From Succinatimonas hippei (lineage in GTDB: Bacteria; Pseudomonadota; Gammaproteobacteria; Enterobacterales; Succinivibrionaceae): DNA of 63,297 bases. Position numbers and translations under genes: made by a program. Below are positions 50,828 to 59,371 of this stretch, in pieces. How positions within the stretch are numbered: position 1 is the stretch's first letter; each line of letters starts with the position of its first letter. Under the pieces are notes generated by a model. That model worked only from the letters and a program-made list of their open reading frames with translations. It ran no database searches and was not told the origin of the DNA. Location: NCBI GenBank assembly GCA_004557545.1, contig SFGV01000005.1:1-63297 (forward strand), in the 5' to 3' direction.

Positions 50828-52240
50828 GTGAAGAACTATAGCGAAATTGTCAGAGTGCTTCTCACTTACAAATCGGAAGAAGAATGGATTGAGTTTAAAG
50901 AAAACTGGTATGAACCCCATGGAATTGGTGAATATATTTCTGCTATTTCAAACGCCGCTGCGATGTGTGGAAAAGAAAGCGGATACATGATCTGGGGGAT
51001 AAAGAATGACACTCTTGAAATAACAGGAACAAATCTCAATTATCAGAAAGATTATAAGAATGAACCATTGCAACATTATCTTGCAAGAAAGTTATCTCCA
51101 GATCTGCTCTTTTCATTTCATGAAATTGAACTGGACAGAAAAAGAATAGTCATACTTGATATCCCCGCGGCGAAAAACGTTCCAACAGCTTTTGACGGGA
51201 TCCGCTATATCAGAATTGGGTCAAGCAAAGAGAATGTCGCGAGGTTTCCGGACAGAGAAGCTCAACTCTTTGATATTCTCAATCATGGTCTTCCTTCAAT
51301 AGAGAACACTGAATCTGAATATCAGGATCTGACATTTGTGAAGCTTTTTACCTACTATGCTGGAAGAGGAATAAATCTAAAGGAAGAGACATTCCGGAAG
51401 AATCTTGGCCTGCTGACAAAGAACGGGAAATATAACTTACAGGCTCAGCTTTTATCTGATAACTGTCATATGCCGATCAGAGTATCTATTTTTCGTGGCA
51501 AGTCAAAAGCCTCTCCCTTATTTTCAGTCAGAGAGTTCGGGAATACATGTATCCTCTTATCACTAGAAAAAATCCTTGAATATGGGGATGTAATTAATCT
51601 GGTACAGGCAGATGAGCGTGAAAGGGTAATGCAAAGAACAGATATCCGCCTGTTTGATCCCGATGCTTTCAGGGAAGCAGTCGTTAACGCTTTTGTACAC
51701 AATAAATGGGTCAGTGGTAACGCCCCCATGATCACCGTTTACAGTGACAGGATTGAAATTCTTTCCAGAGGGACAATTGCTCCGGGACAAACGTTGGAGG
51801 GATTTTTTAAAGGTGGATCCGTCCCTGTCAACCAAAAGCTTTCAGATGTTTTTCTTCAGCTTCACATTAGTGAGCGTTCTGGACGCGGTGTACCAAAGGT
51901 AACTGAAATCTATGGGAAAAGAGCATATGATTTCAGGGAAAACTCCATAGTTGTCTGTCTGCCTTTTCAATATGTGGATAACAACGGCTCTGACAATAAG
52001 TTAAATACTGAAACTAAAGAAAATCTGCCTTATGTATATAATAACAAACTCAATAAAACGCAAAAACTTGTTATGGAGGAACTAAGAGACAATCCTAACC
52101 TTACACAGAGTAAGCTTGCCGAAAGACTGCACCTTGGTTCTACAACAATTCAAACAAGCTTGTCTTATCTGAAAAAGAACGGATACATTCACAGAGTTGG
52201 CTCAAACAAAAGAGGATATTGGAAGGTTGAGGTTCTATAA
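50828..52240 (+). CDS. AlbA_2 (Schlafen-type) / HATPase_4 / winged-helix protein
   Basis: This 470-residue protein begins with an AlbA_2 DNA/nucleic-acid-binding domain (EEEWIEFKENWYEP, GYMIWGI, YIRIGSS), followed by a GHKL-type ATP-binding domain (AFREAVVNAFVHN, then SERSGRGVPKV) and a C-terminal winged helix (LTQSKLAERLHLGSTTIQTSLSYLKKNGYIHRV). Such proteins are usually treated as transcriptional regulators of unknown signal. GTG is the start, with AGGA ten bases upstream. It may bind the triple 12-bp repeat just upstream. A second gene of this architecture is at 59372. Confidence 0.88.
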   Translation: MKNYSEIVRVLLTYKSEEEWIEFKENWYEPHGIGEYISAISNAAAMCGKESGYMIWGIKNDTLEITGTNLNYQKDYKNEPLQHYLARKLSPDLLFSFHEIELDRKRIVILDIPAAKNVPTAFDGIRYIRIGSSKENVARFPDREAQLFDILNHGLPSIENTESEYQDLTFVKLFTYYAGRGINLKEETFRKNLGLLTKNGKYNLQAQLLSDNCHMPIRVSIFRGKSKASPLFSVREFGNTCILLSLEKILEYGDVINLVQADERERVMQRTDIRLFDPDAFREAVVNAFVHNKWVSGNAPMITVYSDRIEILSRGTIAPGQTLEGFFKGGSVPVNQKLSDVFLQLHISERSGRGVPKVTEIYGKRAYDFRENSIVVCLPFQYVDNNGSDNKLNTETKENLPYVYNNKLNKTQKLVMEELRDNPNLTQSKLAERLHLGSTTIQTSLSYLKKNGYIHRVGSNKRGYWKVEVL

Positions 52241-52334
52241 ATATAGAGCTGTCTGTCAAATAAGGCTTCATTTCCCGGTGATGCTCTTAAATTATGACAA
52301 CATATGACTGCGTATCATCCGGTCCACGACTTAC

Positions 52335-52361
52335 TTCTCCCCAAAGACTCTTTTGGGAGAA
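52335..52361 (+). promoter_or_regulatory. Stem-loop in the leader of the phosphatase gene
   Basis: TTCTCCC (52335-52341) and GGGAGAA (52355-52361) flank a further partial CAAAG/CTTTTG pairing. It lies about 85 bases before the start codon and has no T-run. It may be an attenuator or operator. Confidence 0.3.
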
Positions 52362-52444
52362 AATCTTCTCGTTTACTCCAAGACCTGGAAAAGACTCCCG
52401 AGAGCAAATCATTAAACGTCCTATTTAAAGAGAAGGATAACAAC

Positions 52445-52909
52445 ATGCTTAAAGTGCTGTTTCTGTGCCATGGCAATATTTGCAGATCCCCCGCCGCCGA
52501 GGTGGTGTTCAATGATGAGGCTAAAAAGCGCGCTCTTGCAGGAAAGATTATCGCGTCTTCCGCGGCGCTTTCAGATGAAGAGGAAGGAAACGGGATCTAT
52601 CCTCCGATGAAATCCCTGCTTTCAGCGTCAGGCTATAAAGATCTGTCACACCGCGCGCGACTTGTAACTGAGGCTGATCTGGAAAGCTTTGACCTGATAG
52701 TCCTGATGGACTCAGAGAACCTGTACCTTTACAAAAACCGCTTTGGCGATAAGGCTTCAGATAAAGTGAGACTCCTGCTCTCTTTTACAAAGGATGGCGG
52801 TGAGATTGATGACCCATGGTACACGCGGGATTTTAAGCGGGCGTTATATGAAATTCAAACAGGCGTTTACGCTCTGGTCGATAAACTCACATGTCAAATT
52901 GAAAGATAA
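52445..52909 (+). CDS. Low-molecular-weight protein tyrosine phosphatase
   Basis: This 154-residue cytosolic phosphatase has the P-loop C8-x5-R14-S15 in FLCHGNICRSPAAEV near the N-terminus and the general acid in EIDDPWYT near the C-terminus. Relatives act on bacterial tyrosine kinases or as broad arylphosphatases. The ATG at 52445 has AAGGAT upstream. The frame extends 47 codons further upstream but that part has no family match. No capsule genes are adjacent. It is followed three bases later by the alpha-galactosidase gene, so the two are probably cotranscribed. Confidence 0.92.
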   Translation: MLKVLFLCHGNICRSPAAEVVFNDEAKKRALAGKIIASSAALSDEEEGNGIYPPMKSLLSASGYKDLSHRARLVTEADLESFDLIVLMDSENLYLYKNRFGDKASDKVRLLLSFTKDGGEIDDPWYTRDFKRALYEIQTGVYALVDKLTCQIER

Positions 52910-52912
52910 AAA

Positions 52913-54577
52913 ATGCCACAAAACTCATCCCTTATTATCACTAAGGCAAAAGCTTTAACAAACACTGAAACCTGCCTTGAGCTCTTTACCCTGAGAACAC
53001 CGCTGATCTCTGGCCGCGCCGAGGTATCAGCCCCGTGGTCTTTTGATATTCCTGATAGTCCATACAGGCAGAGCAGGCTCTACGCCGAAGGCTTTCAGAT
53101 GCTCTCGGTGCAGGAAGGGACCTTTGAAAACAGGATCTTCACGGGAAGATGTCCTGATGACGATCTGCCCTACAGACTTAATCCACTGACAGGCTCCACG
53201 CGCGAGGCCTATGGCGTTATAGCCTTTGAAAACCGCTCAAAGGGCTGGACCCTGCTTGGTTTTACAAGTCAGGAGAGCGCGGTCGGAAGATTCCTTATAA
53301 ACGCTGATACCTGCGAAATAACCATATCACTGCTGTGTGAGAGCACAGGCAGCCGGGTTTTCAGCGAAGGGCTCTGTAAGATAAAGGCTCCGTCATTAAA
53401 AAACGCGCTTGAGCTTTATGCTTCGGTTTTGACAGAAAAATACAAGCTCAGATTTAAAAAAGCGCCCATGGGCTGGTGCTCATGGTACAGCCGCTATGAG
53501 AAGGTAACGGCCGACTACGTAAGGAAAAACCTCAGTGAGCTTTCAAAATACCCTGAGCTTGAGTATCTTCTCATAGATGACGGCTATGAGACATCGATTG
53601 GTGACTGGCTGTCATTCTCTGACAAATTCAGGGACGGGCCTGAAGGGATATGCAGCGACATCATATCTCATGGCAAGATCCCGGGGATCTGGCTTGCCCC
53701 GATGATAGCCTCAGCGTCATCTGAGATTGCCCTGCGGCACAATGACTGGTTTGCCTTAGGAGCTGATGACAAAACGGCCGTAGCCTCTGACTATACCTAT
53801 GGCGGCTGGCGCGATCTGCCATGGCTTACCCTTGATTATGGAATAAAGGAAGTAAGGGATTGGATCTCACAGGTGACAGGCACGATGGCTGAGCGTTTTG
53901 GCGTGAGACTGTTCAAGCTCGACTCGCTCTACTGGGGATCTTACCAGGGACTTTGCTTTAGAAGCGGGATAAGCGGGCCTGAGAATATTCGTCTCGCGCT
54001 TAAGACCATACGCGACGCCGCTGGAGGTGACGCTTTTATTCTGGGCTGCAACGCCCCTTTGTGGGAGTCTGTTGGTCTTGTTGATGGAATGAGAGTTGGG
54101 GATGACATAAGACGCGACGGAGAGGTTTTTGCCAGCACCTCAGAGGAATGCGCCTTAAGATCCTGGATGAACCACCGTCTCTGGATAAACGATCCTGACT
54201 GTCTGGTGCTTTGTGATCTTGAGGATCAGAGAGCAGGTGAAGGCGAGTACGCCTTTCATGTCGGCTCAGTCATAGCCTCAGACGGTCTTTTGATGTCAGG
54301 TGATGACCTCTGCGCCATGCCAATGGAGCGTCAGGATCTTTTGCGCGCTGTGATCCGGGCGGCCTCCCAGAGAAAAGAGATCTCATCTGATGAAACATAT
54401 GAGCATATAAGCGTCATACTCTGCGCTGACAAAACCAGACTTGAGATATTCCTAAACCGCGGCCCCACACAAAAGACCGTTGAGCTCCCGTCAGGCACCG
54501 ATTTTATGACCTATAAGAAAACCGGCGGCAGTCTGACGCTTGAGCCTTATAACGGCAAAATAGTGATTGATGGCTGA
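52913..54577 (+). CDS. GH36-like alpha-galactosidase
   Basis: This 554-residue glycoside hydrolase of clan GH-D has MGWCSWYSRYEKVTADYV and YLLIDDGYETSIGDW in the barrel, the nucleophile Asp337 in RLFKLDSLYW, and the acid/base Asp397 or Asp398 in MRVGDDIRR. ILGCNAPLW is also conserved. It has no signal peptide, so it acts inside the cell on raffinose- or melibiose-type oligosaccharides. It is shorter than classical GH36 (about 700 residues), with a reduced N-terminal beta domain. No dedicated transporter is adjacent, and the GPH symporter 3 kb upstream belongs to the MelB family. Confidence 0.88.
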   Translation: MPQNSSLIITKAKALTNTETCLELFTLRTPLISGRAEVSAPWSFDIPDSPYRQSRLYAEGFQMLSVQEGTFENRIFTGRCPDDDLPYRLNPLTGSTREAYGVIAFENRSKGWTLLGFTSQESAVGRFLINADTCEITISLLCESTGSRVFSEGLCKIKAPSLKNALELYASVLTEKYKLRFKKAPMGWCSWYSRYEKVTADYVRKNLSELSKYPELEYLLIDDGYETSIGDWLSFSDKFRDGPEGICSDIISHGKIPGIWLAPMIASASSEIALRHNDWFALGADDKTAVASDYTYGGWRDLPWLTLDYGIKEVRDWISQVTGTMAERFGVRLFKLDSLYWGSYQGLCFRSGISGPENIRLALKTIRDAAGGDAFILGCNAPLWESVGLVDGMRVGDDIRRDGEVFASTSEECALRSWMNHRLWINDPDCLVLCDLEDQRAGEGEYAFHVGSVIASDGLLMSGDDLCAMPMERQDLLRAVIRAASQRKEISSDETYEHISVILCADKTRLEIFLNRGPTQKTVELPSGTDFMTYKKTGGSLTLEPYNGKIVIDG

Positions 54578-54631
54578 AGGCGATTTAAGATCTCTAAAAC
54601 AGACTTAAGTACAGGAACAAAACAGAATTTG

Positions 54632-56488
54632 ATGCGCACCATAGAACTGCTTGCCCCAGCGAAAGATAAGGTATGCGCCCGCGCGGCGATCATGAGCGGA
54701 GCCGATGCCGTCTACATCGGAGGTCCCGCCTTTGGCGCCCGCGCCGCGGCGCCCAACAGCCTTGAGGATATTAAAGAGGTGTGCGATCTTGCCCATGAGT
54801 TCGGCGCCAGAGTGCACGTAACCCTCAATACCATACTTGACGATGAGGAATTAAAAAAAGCCCGTGAGCTGGCGTTTAAGCTCTATGACGCCGGAGCTGA
54901 TGCGCTCATCGTACAGGATCTCGGGCTTATCAACGGACCGCTCCCGCCGCTTGAGATCCACGCCAGTACCCAGCAGGACAACTCTACAGCGGAAAAGGTG
55001 CTTTTTTTAGAGCGCGCAGGATTCTCTCAGGTGGTTCTCGCAAGAGAACTGAGCATACGCGAAATAAAAGAAATAAGGGCGAAGACCAAAGTAAAGCTTG
55101 AATGCTTTATCCACGGCGCGCTGTGCGTCGGCGTAAGCGGCAGGTGCTACCTTAGTGCCGCGGTGACCGGGCGCTCGGCCAACCGCGGCGAGTGCGCCCA
55201 GCTGTGCCGTGTGGCTCAGTCTCTTTATGACAGCGATGGCAGTTGCCTTGCCAGGGACCGCTATCTTCTGTCGATGAAGGATTTGAGTCAGGAGCGCAAT
55301 TTAAAAGAACTCATTGAGTCCGGGATCTCCTCCTTTAAAATTGAAGGCAGGCTTAAGGATGAGAATTACGTACGCAATGTAACCGCCTTTTACAGAAAAC
55401 GCCTGGACGAGATCCTGAAAACCATGGATGGCGTCAAACGCAGCTCCTACGGCACAACGGTCACCAGCTTCACCCCTGACATTACCAAGAGCTTCAACCG
55501 CTCCTTTACCGAGTACAACGCCCATGAGATCAAGGACAATTATGCCAGATTCAACGCCCCGGGCTTTGTAGGCGTGGATATAGGCACTCTGATGAGCCAG
55601 GGAGCGCATGATCTCAGGTTCAAACTCCTAAAGGGCGTGAAGCTGGGTAACGGGGACAGCCTTAACTATTTCACTGCAGACGGCGTTCTTGAGGGCTTTC
55701 GCGTAAGTTCGGTTCGCGATGACGGCAGCGCCGAGATCTTTCAGAGACTGCCGCATATAAAAAGCGGCACCAGATTTTACAGAAGCAAGGACGCGGAGTT
55801 TGAGCGCTCGCTTACAGAGGAGTCGTGCAAAAGAACCATAGCTCTCAGACTTAAGTACTTTGAGACGGAAAACGGCGTTGGGCTTGAGGCCTGTGACGAG
55901 AGAGGTGAAAAGGTCCTTGAGGAGATAAAGCTCAGCGATCTTCAGCAGGCGCGCGATTTTTCAAAGCTTGAGCAGAACCTTAAGGAGAAGCTGGGTCGAC
56001 TTGGCCAGAGCCACTACGCTTTATCCGAACTAAAACTCGATTTGCCTTATCATCACTTTGTCCCGCAAAGCCTTATCAATAACCTAAGACGCAGTGTGAT
56101 TGAAGATCTGGACACCAGAAAACGGCAACGCCGCGTTCATGTCGAGCATCACTTTGAAAACGCCCCCATGCTACCTGAGGCTGAGCGCAGGCTGGATTTC
56201 AGAGCCAACATCATGAACCATGACGCCATGGAGTTTTACAAAAAACACGGGCTTGAAAACCCGGTACCGGCCTTTGAGGTTAAAAAGCCTGAAGGCCCTG
56301 CCCCGGTTCTGGTGTCCCGCCACTGCCTGCGCTACTGCTTTAACATGTGCCCAAAGCGTGAGCATACAAAGATAAAACCGCTGATCCTTAAAATAGGCAA
56401 AAGCTTTTTTGAGCTTAAGTTTGACTGTGTGAACTGCTATATGATTTTACAGGGGCCCATAAAGCGGCCTGACAACATCAGGAGCTGA
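54632..56488 (+). CDS. rlhA: 23S rRNA C2501 hydroxylation protein (peptidase U32 family)
   Basis: This 618-residue protein is collinear with E. coli RlhA (YdcP), needed for 5-hydroxycytidine at 23S rRNA position 2501. The U32 core shows LLAPAKDKVCARAAIMSGADAVYIGG, IHASTQ, FIHGALCVGVSGRCYLS, GRSANRGECAQLCR and SFKIEGR. The C-terminal DUF3656 region and the final Cys-rich block (HCLRYCFNMCPK ... FDCVNCYM) are also present, so it is full length. I chose the ATG at 54632, and a TTG one codon earlier is possible. It follows the alpha-galactosidase gene by 54 bases. Confidence 0.93.
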   Translation: MRTIELLAPAKDKVCARAAIMSGADAVYIGGPAFGARAAAPNSLEDIKEVCDLAHEFGARVHVTLNTILDDEELKKARELAFKLYDAGADALIVQDLGLINGPLPPLEIHASTQQDNSTAEKVLFLERAGFSQVVLARELSIREIKEIRAKTKVKLECFIHGALCVGVSGRCYLSAAVTGRSANRGECAQLCRVAQSLYDSDGSCLARDRYLLSMKDLSQERNLKELIESGISSFKIEGRLKDENYVRNVTAFYRKRLDEILKTMDGVKRSSYGTTVTSFTPDITKSFNRSFTEYNAHEIKDNYARFNAPGFVGVDIGTLMSQGAHDLRFKLLKGVKLGNGDSLNYFTADGVLEGFRVSSVRDDGSAEIFQRLPHIKSGTRFYRSKDAEFERSLTEESCKRTIALRLKYFETENGVGLEACDERGEKVLEEIKLSDLQQARDFSKLEQNLKEKLGRLGQSHYALSELKLDLPYHHFVPQSLINNLRRSVIEDLDTRKRQRRVHVEHHFENAPMLPEAERRLDFRANIMNHDAMEFYKKHGLENPVPAFEVKKPEGPAPVLVSRHCLRYCFNMCPKREHTKIKPLILKIGKSFFELKFDCVNCYMILQGPIKRPDNIRS

Positions 56489-56551
56489 TCAAGCAGGATC
56501 AGATATGAGAACCTGAAAATAATAATGACCTAAAATAAGCACATTATGTCG

Positions 56552-56567
56552 CGGCAAACGCTTTACC
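56552..56567. promoter_or_regulatory. Candidate PurR operator upstream of purT
   Basis: CGGCAAACGCTTTACC contains a perfect match to the PurR core GCAANCGNTT, with some mismatch at the outer positions of the 16-base consensus. It lies about 120 bases upstream of purT, a known member of the PurR regulon in E. coli. Confidence 0.45.
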
Positions 56568-56683
56568 CATTTGGATATCGGCATGATCTGCCCCATTAGT
56601 CCGCACGCAAATTCCGGTTCGTAATTTGCCCATTGGTAGACTATTATTTAGGCAGTGTTTTTGGCATAAGGAAGGAAATAACC

Positions 56684-57874
56684 GTGTCTTCTGAAGTTAT
56701 CAACAACTATGGTGGTAAGAGCACCACCGCTTTACTCTTAGGTTCAGGCGAGCTTGGAAAAGAGGTGGCAATTGAGCTTTTGCGCCTTGGGATCACCGTA
56801 GTTGCCTGCGACCGCTACGATAACGCCCCCGCGATGCAGGTAGCGCAGAAGAAGGCGGTTATCAACATGCGCGATCCTAAAGAACTCCGCGAGCTGGTGT
56901 TAAAGGTACGTCCTGACTACATCATCCCTGAGATAGAGGCCATCGCCACCGAGGAGCTGGTCGCGCTTGAGAAGGAAGGTTTCCATGTAGTTCCCAGTGC
57001 CAACGCCGCCAATGTGACTATGAACCGCGAGGCCATAAGAACTCTCGCCTCGGAAACACTGCAGCTTCCAACCTCCCCTTACTTCTTTGCCTCAAGCGTA
57101 GATGAGGTTCGCGCCAATATTCAGAAGGTCGGTTTCCCCTGCGTCATGAAACCGGTTATGAGCTCCTCAGGCAAGGGCCAGAGCGTGCTCAAGAGCGAGG
57201 ATGATATAGAAAGATGCTTTGACTACGCCTGTGAGCACGGCCGCGGTGGTATGAACCGCGTGATAGTCGAGAGCTTCATCCGCTTTGACCGCGAGATAAC
57301 CCTGCTGACCGTAAGCGCGGTCGACGGTATTCACTTCTGCAAGCCTATCGGGCATCATCAGGTAAACGGCGACTATCATGAGAGCTGGCAGCCTGAGGAA
57401 CTTCCTTCGGACGTGCTGCTTGAGTGCAAGCGCATCGCCTCAACCGTGGTTTCATCCTTAGGCGGTTTTGGCATTTTCGGAGTTGAATTCTTCATCTGCG
57501 GTGACAAGGCCATATTCTCAGAGCTCTCCCCAAGACCGCATGACACCGGCATGGTCACCATGATCTCACAGGATCTCTCAGAGTTCGCGTTGCATGTGCG
57601 CGCCCTGCTCGGTCTTCCTATAGGCAATATTACCTTCATCGGACCTTCCGCCTCGGCCGCGGTGCTGGTTAAAGGCAAGGGCTCTGAGATCACCTATAAG
57701 AATATCGATAAAGCGCTCTCCAAGGCGCCCTGCTCTCAGATCAGGATCTTCGGAAAGCCTGAGGTTGACGGCGAGAGACGCATGGGCGTCTGCCTTGCCC
57801 GCGCCTCAACCGTCTCAGAGGCTGTGGAGCAGGTAAAGAGCATGCGTGAGGAACTTGTGGAGGAGGTTAAATAA
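56684..57874 (+). CDS. purT: Formate-dependent phosphoribosylglycinamide formyltransferase
   Basis: This 396-residue ATP-grasp enzyme formylates GAR with formate and ATP, the folate-independent step 3 of purine synthesis, suited to an organism rich in formate. The family blocks LLLGSGELGKEVAIELLRLG, MKPVMSSSGKGQS, GHHQVNGDYHESWQP and FSELSPRPHDTGMVTM are all present (E. coli PurT has 392 residues). The start is a GTG at 56684 with AAGGAAGG upstream. An ATG-like extension to 56633 is not family-like. It heads a compact group with the next two genes. Confidence 0.97.
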   Translation: MSSEVINNYGGKSTTALLLGSGELGKEVAIELLRLGITVVACDRYDNAPAMQVAQKKAVINMRDPKELRELVLKVRPDYIIPEIEAIATEELVALEKEGFHVVPSANAANVTMNREAIRTLASETLQLPTSPYFFASSVDEVRANIQKVGFPCVMKPVMSSSGKGQSVLKSEDDIERCFDYACEHGRGGMNRVIVESFIRFDREITLLTVSAVDGIHFCKPIGHHQVNGDYHESWQPEELPSDVLLECKRIASTVVSSLGGFGIFGVEFFICGDKAIFSELSPRPHDTGMVTMISQDLSEFALHVRALLGLPIGNITFIGPSASAAVLVKGKGSEITYKNIDKALSKAPCSQIRIFGKPEVDGERRMGVCLARASTVSEAVEQVKSMREELVEEVK

Positions 57875-57877
57875 GCC

Positions 57878-58075
57878 ATGACCATGATCCCGCTTAAACG
57901 CTACGAGACCATGGATCCTTACATCCTGGTTTCAGCGGTCAACATGCAGCTTCGCGATGAATTTTCATCGCTTGAGGATCTGTGCTCGGCGCAGGAAATT
58001 GACGCTGATAAGCTCAAGGATCGCCTCAAGAAATCAGGCTTTAAATATGACAGTGAACAGCGGCAGTTCAAGTGA
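57878..58075 (+). CDS. DUF4250 small protein
   Basis: This 65-residue protein matches the DUF4250 pattern: MDPYILVSAVNMQLRDEFSS, a short DLCSAQEID helix and a terminal GFKYDSEQRQFK. The function is unknown. It starts four bases after the purT stop, with GGAGGAGG upstream, and its last four bases (GTGA) overlap the GTG start of the next gene, so it is tightly linked to the exonuclease I-like protein. A start two codons later (ATG) is possible. Confidence 0.88.
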   Translation: MTMIPLKRYETMDPYILVSAVNMQLRDEFSSLEDLCSAQEIDADKLKDRLKKSGFKYDSEQRQFK

Positions 58076-59277
58076 CGTCAAATCCTCCTAAAGGCGTCCT
58101 ACTGCTACTGCCGCTTCCGGTTACCGCGCCTCCGTCAATTGTCTGCGGCGCGGTGCTTCAGGACTGCGATCAGGACTTCAATCCGCTCTCAGAGCCCCAG
58201 ACCATCTGGGGCAGACTGCCAGAGCGGTTTGTTCCATCCCCATATTATCTGTTTGCCCAGCGCATCGCTCCTGCTTTTTTGCGCTCAAACCAGAGCATGG
58301 CGCAGTTTATAAGAAAGATCCGGCAGAGAACTGAGGGCAGGATAGTAGTAACCTGGAACCCGGAGTATCTTTACGCTCTGGATCTCTGCGCCCAAAACTG
58401 CCTGCAAAGGCCTGACATCACATCAGGAATGGCCGGCATCGTTAGTCTTAGAACCGCGACCTACGCTTGCAATCTGCTGGGAGATTTTGAGGTTGTGCCT
58501 CATACCTCGCTTGAACGCACGCTTGAGCGCGTCACCCATAAGAAATGCGCCGCGCAGACCCAGGTTCAGAGGCTTGTCTGGCTGCGCTCTCTGGCGCTCG
58601 CGCTCAGAGAGAAAAACCAGAGACTAATCTCGTATATGCTGCGCTCTGAGGATGAACGAATAAGTCTTTTGCGCAAGGCTCATGAGTCAGGCAACGTGGT
58701 CATGACCGTCACGATTGACGGCAAGTGCGGTCTTTCAAGGGCGGTTGCCGAGAACCACGGCGCGTATAGCATGATCCTTTATTACAAAGGCAATCCGGTC
58801 ACGCTTACCCATGAGCGCTCTGACGGAATGATGATCGCGCCTCCGGCGGTGCTCACTCCCGCGCGGCGTGCGCGTCTTAACTACGATACCGCCAGAGCCT
58901 TTAACTGTGTTTTCAGCTCAAGGCTTGATCATATAGATTTTCCCAAAGCACACGCGGTACAGGAGGATCCCTCCCTGTCAGAGGCTGACCGGGCATATCT
59001 TGAGCGGTGCTACAACGAAAACCCGCTACCTGAGCCTGATGATGAAGTCTCTTCTGTCATGAAGGAGCGGTACTACATGTACCTTGGTGACAATGAAAGA
59101 TCCCGCGCCAGCGAGAGTGTTTACAAGCACTACCTTGAGGTAAGCGCGCGGATGATTAAGGATAGCGCCAGATCGTTTGCCATCGAGACCGAAGGACTCT
59201 TAAACTATCTTAATGAGGCAAGCGAAGAGGATCTCAGGCTTGCGCAGCTCATACGCGAGTATCCCTCGTCTCTTTAA
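58072..59277 (+). CDS. Exonuclease I (SbcB)-like protein lacking catalytic residues
   Basis: This 401-residue protein follows the order of E. coli exonuclease I. DQDFNPLSEPQTIWGRLPERFVPSP matches SbcB DSEFNVIGEPEVFYCKPADDYLPQP. AQTQVQRLVWLRSLALALREKNQRLISYMLRSEDERISLL matches the AHDAMADVYATIAMAKL...RLFDYLFTHRNKHKLM region, and a helical C-terminus follows. The catalytic acidic residues are not there: HDYETFG is replaced by a Pro/Leu-rich start, and HDAMAD by QTQVQR. It is probably a nuclease-dead paralogue, perhaps keeping single-stranded DNA or SSB binding. The match is from memory and needs a profile search. It starts with GTG overlapping the DUF4250 stop. Confidence 0.55.
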   Translation: MTSNPPKGVLLLLPLPVTAPPSIVCGAVLQDCDQDFNPLSEPQTIWGRLPERFVPSPYYLFAQRIAPAFLRSNQSMAQFIRKIRQRTEGRIVVTWNPEYLYALDLCAQNCLQRPDITSGMAGIVSLRTATYACNLLGDFEVVPHTSLERTLERVTHKKCAAQTQVQRLVWLRSLALALREKNQRLISYMLRSEDERISLLRKAHESGNVVMTVTIDGKCGLSRAVAENHGAYSMILYYKGNPVTLTHERSDGMMIAPPAVLTPARRARLNYDTARAFNCVFSSRLDHIDFPKAHAVQEDPSLSEADRAYLERCYNENPLPEPDDEVSSVMKERYYMYLGDNERSRASESVYKHYLEVSARMIKDSARSFAIETEGLLNYLNEASEEDLRLAQLIREYPSSL

Positions 59278-59371
59278 GATCCTCTACGGCGCCAATGTAA
59301 AAAACGGATTAAATAGCGTAGTCAGGACTGCTGATACTCAGGTACACATACTGCAACCGGTTTCTACGTTC

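Noticed and set aside
54605..54817. A 70-codon minus-strand frame over the start of rlhA
   Set aside because: It is antisense to the conserved N-terminus of rlhA and has no start signal.
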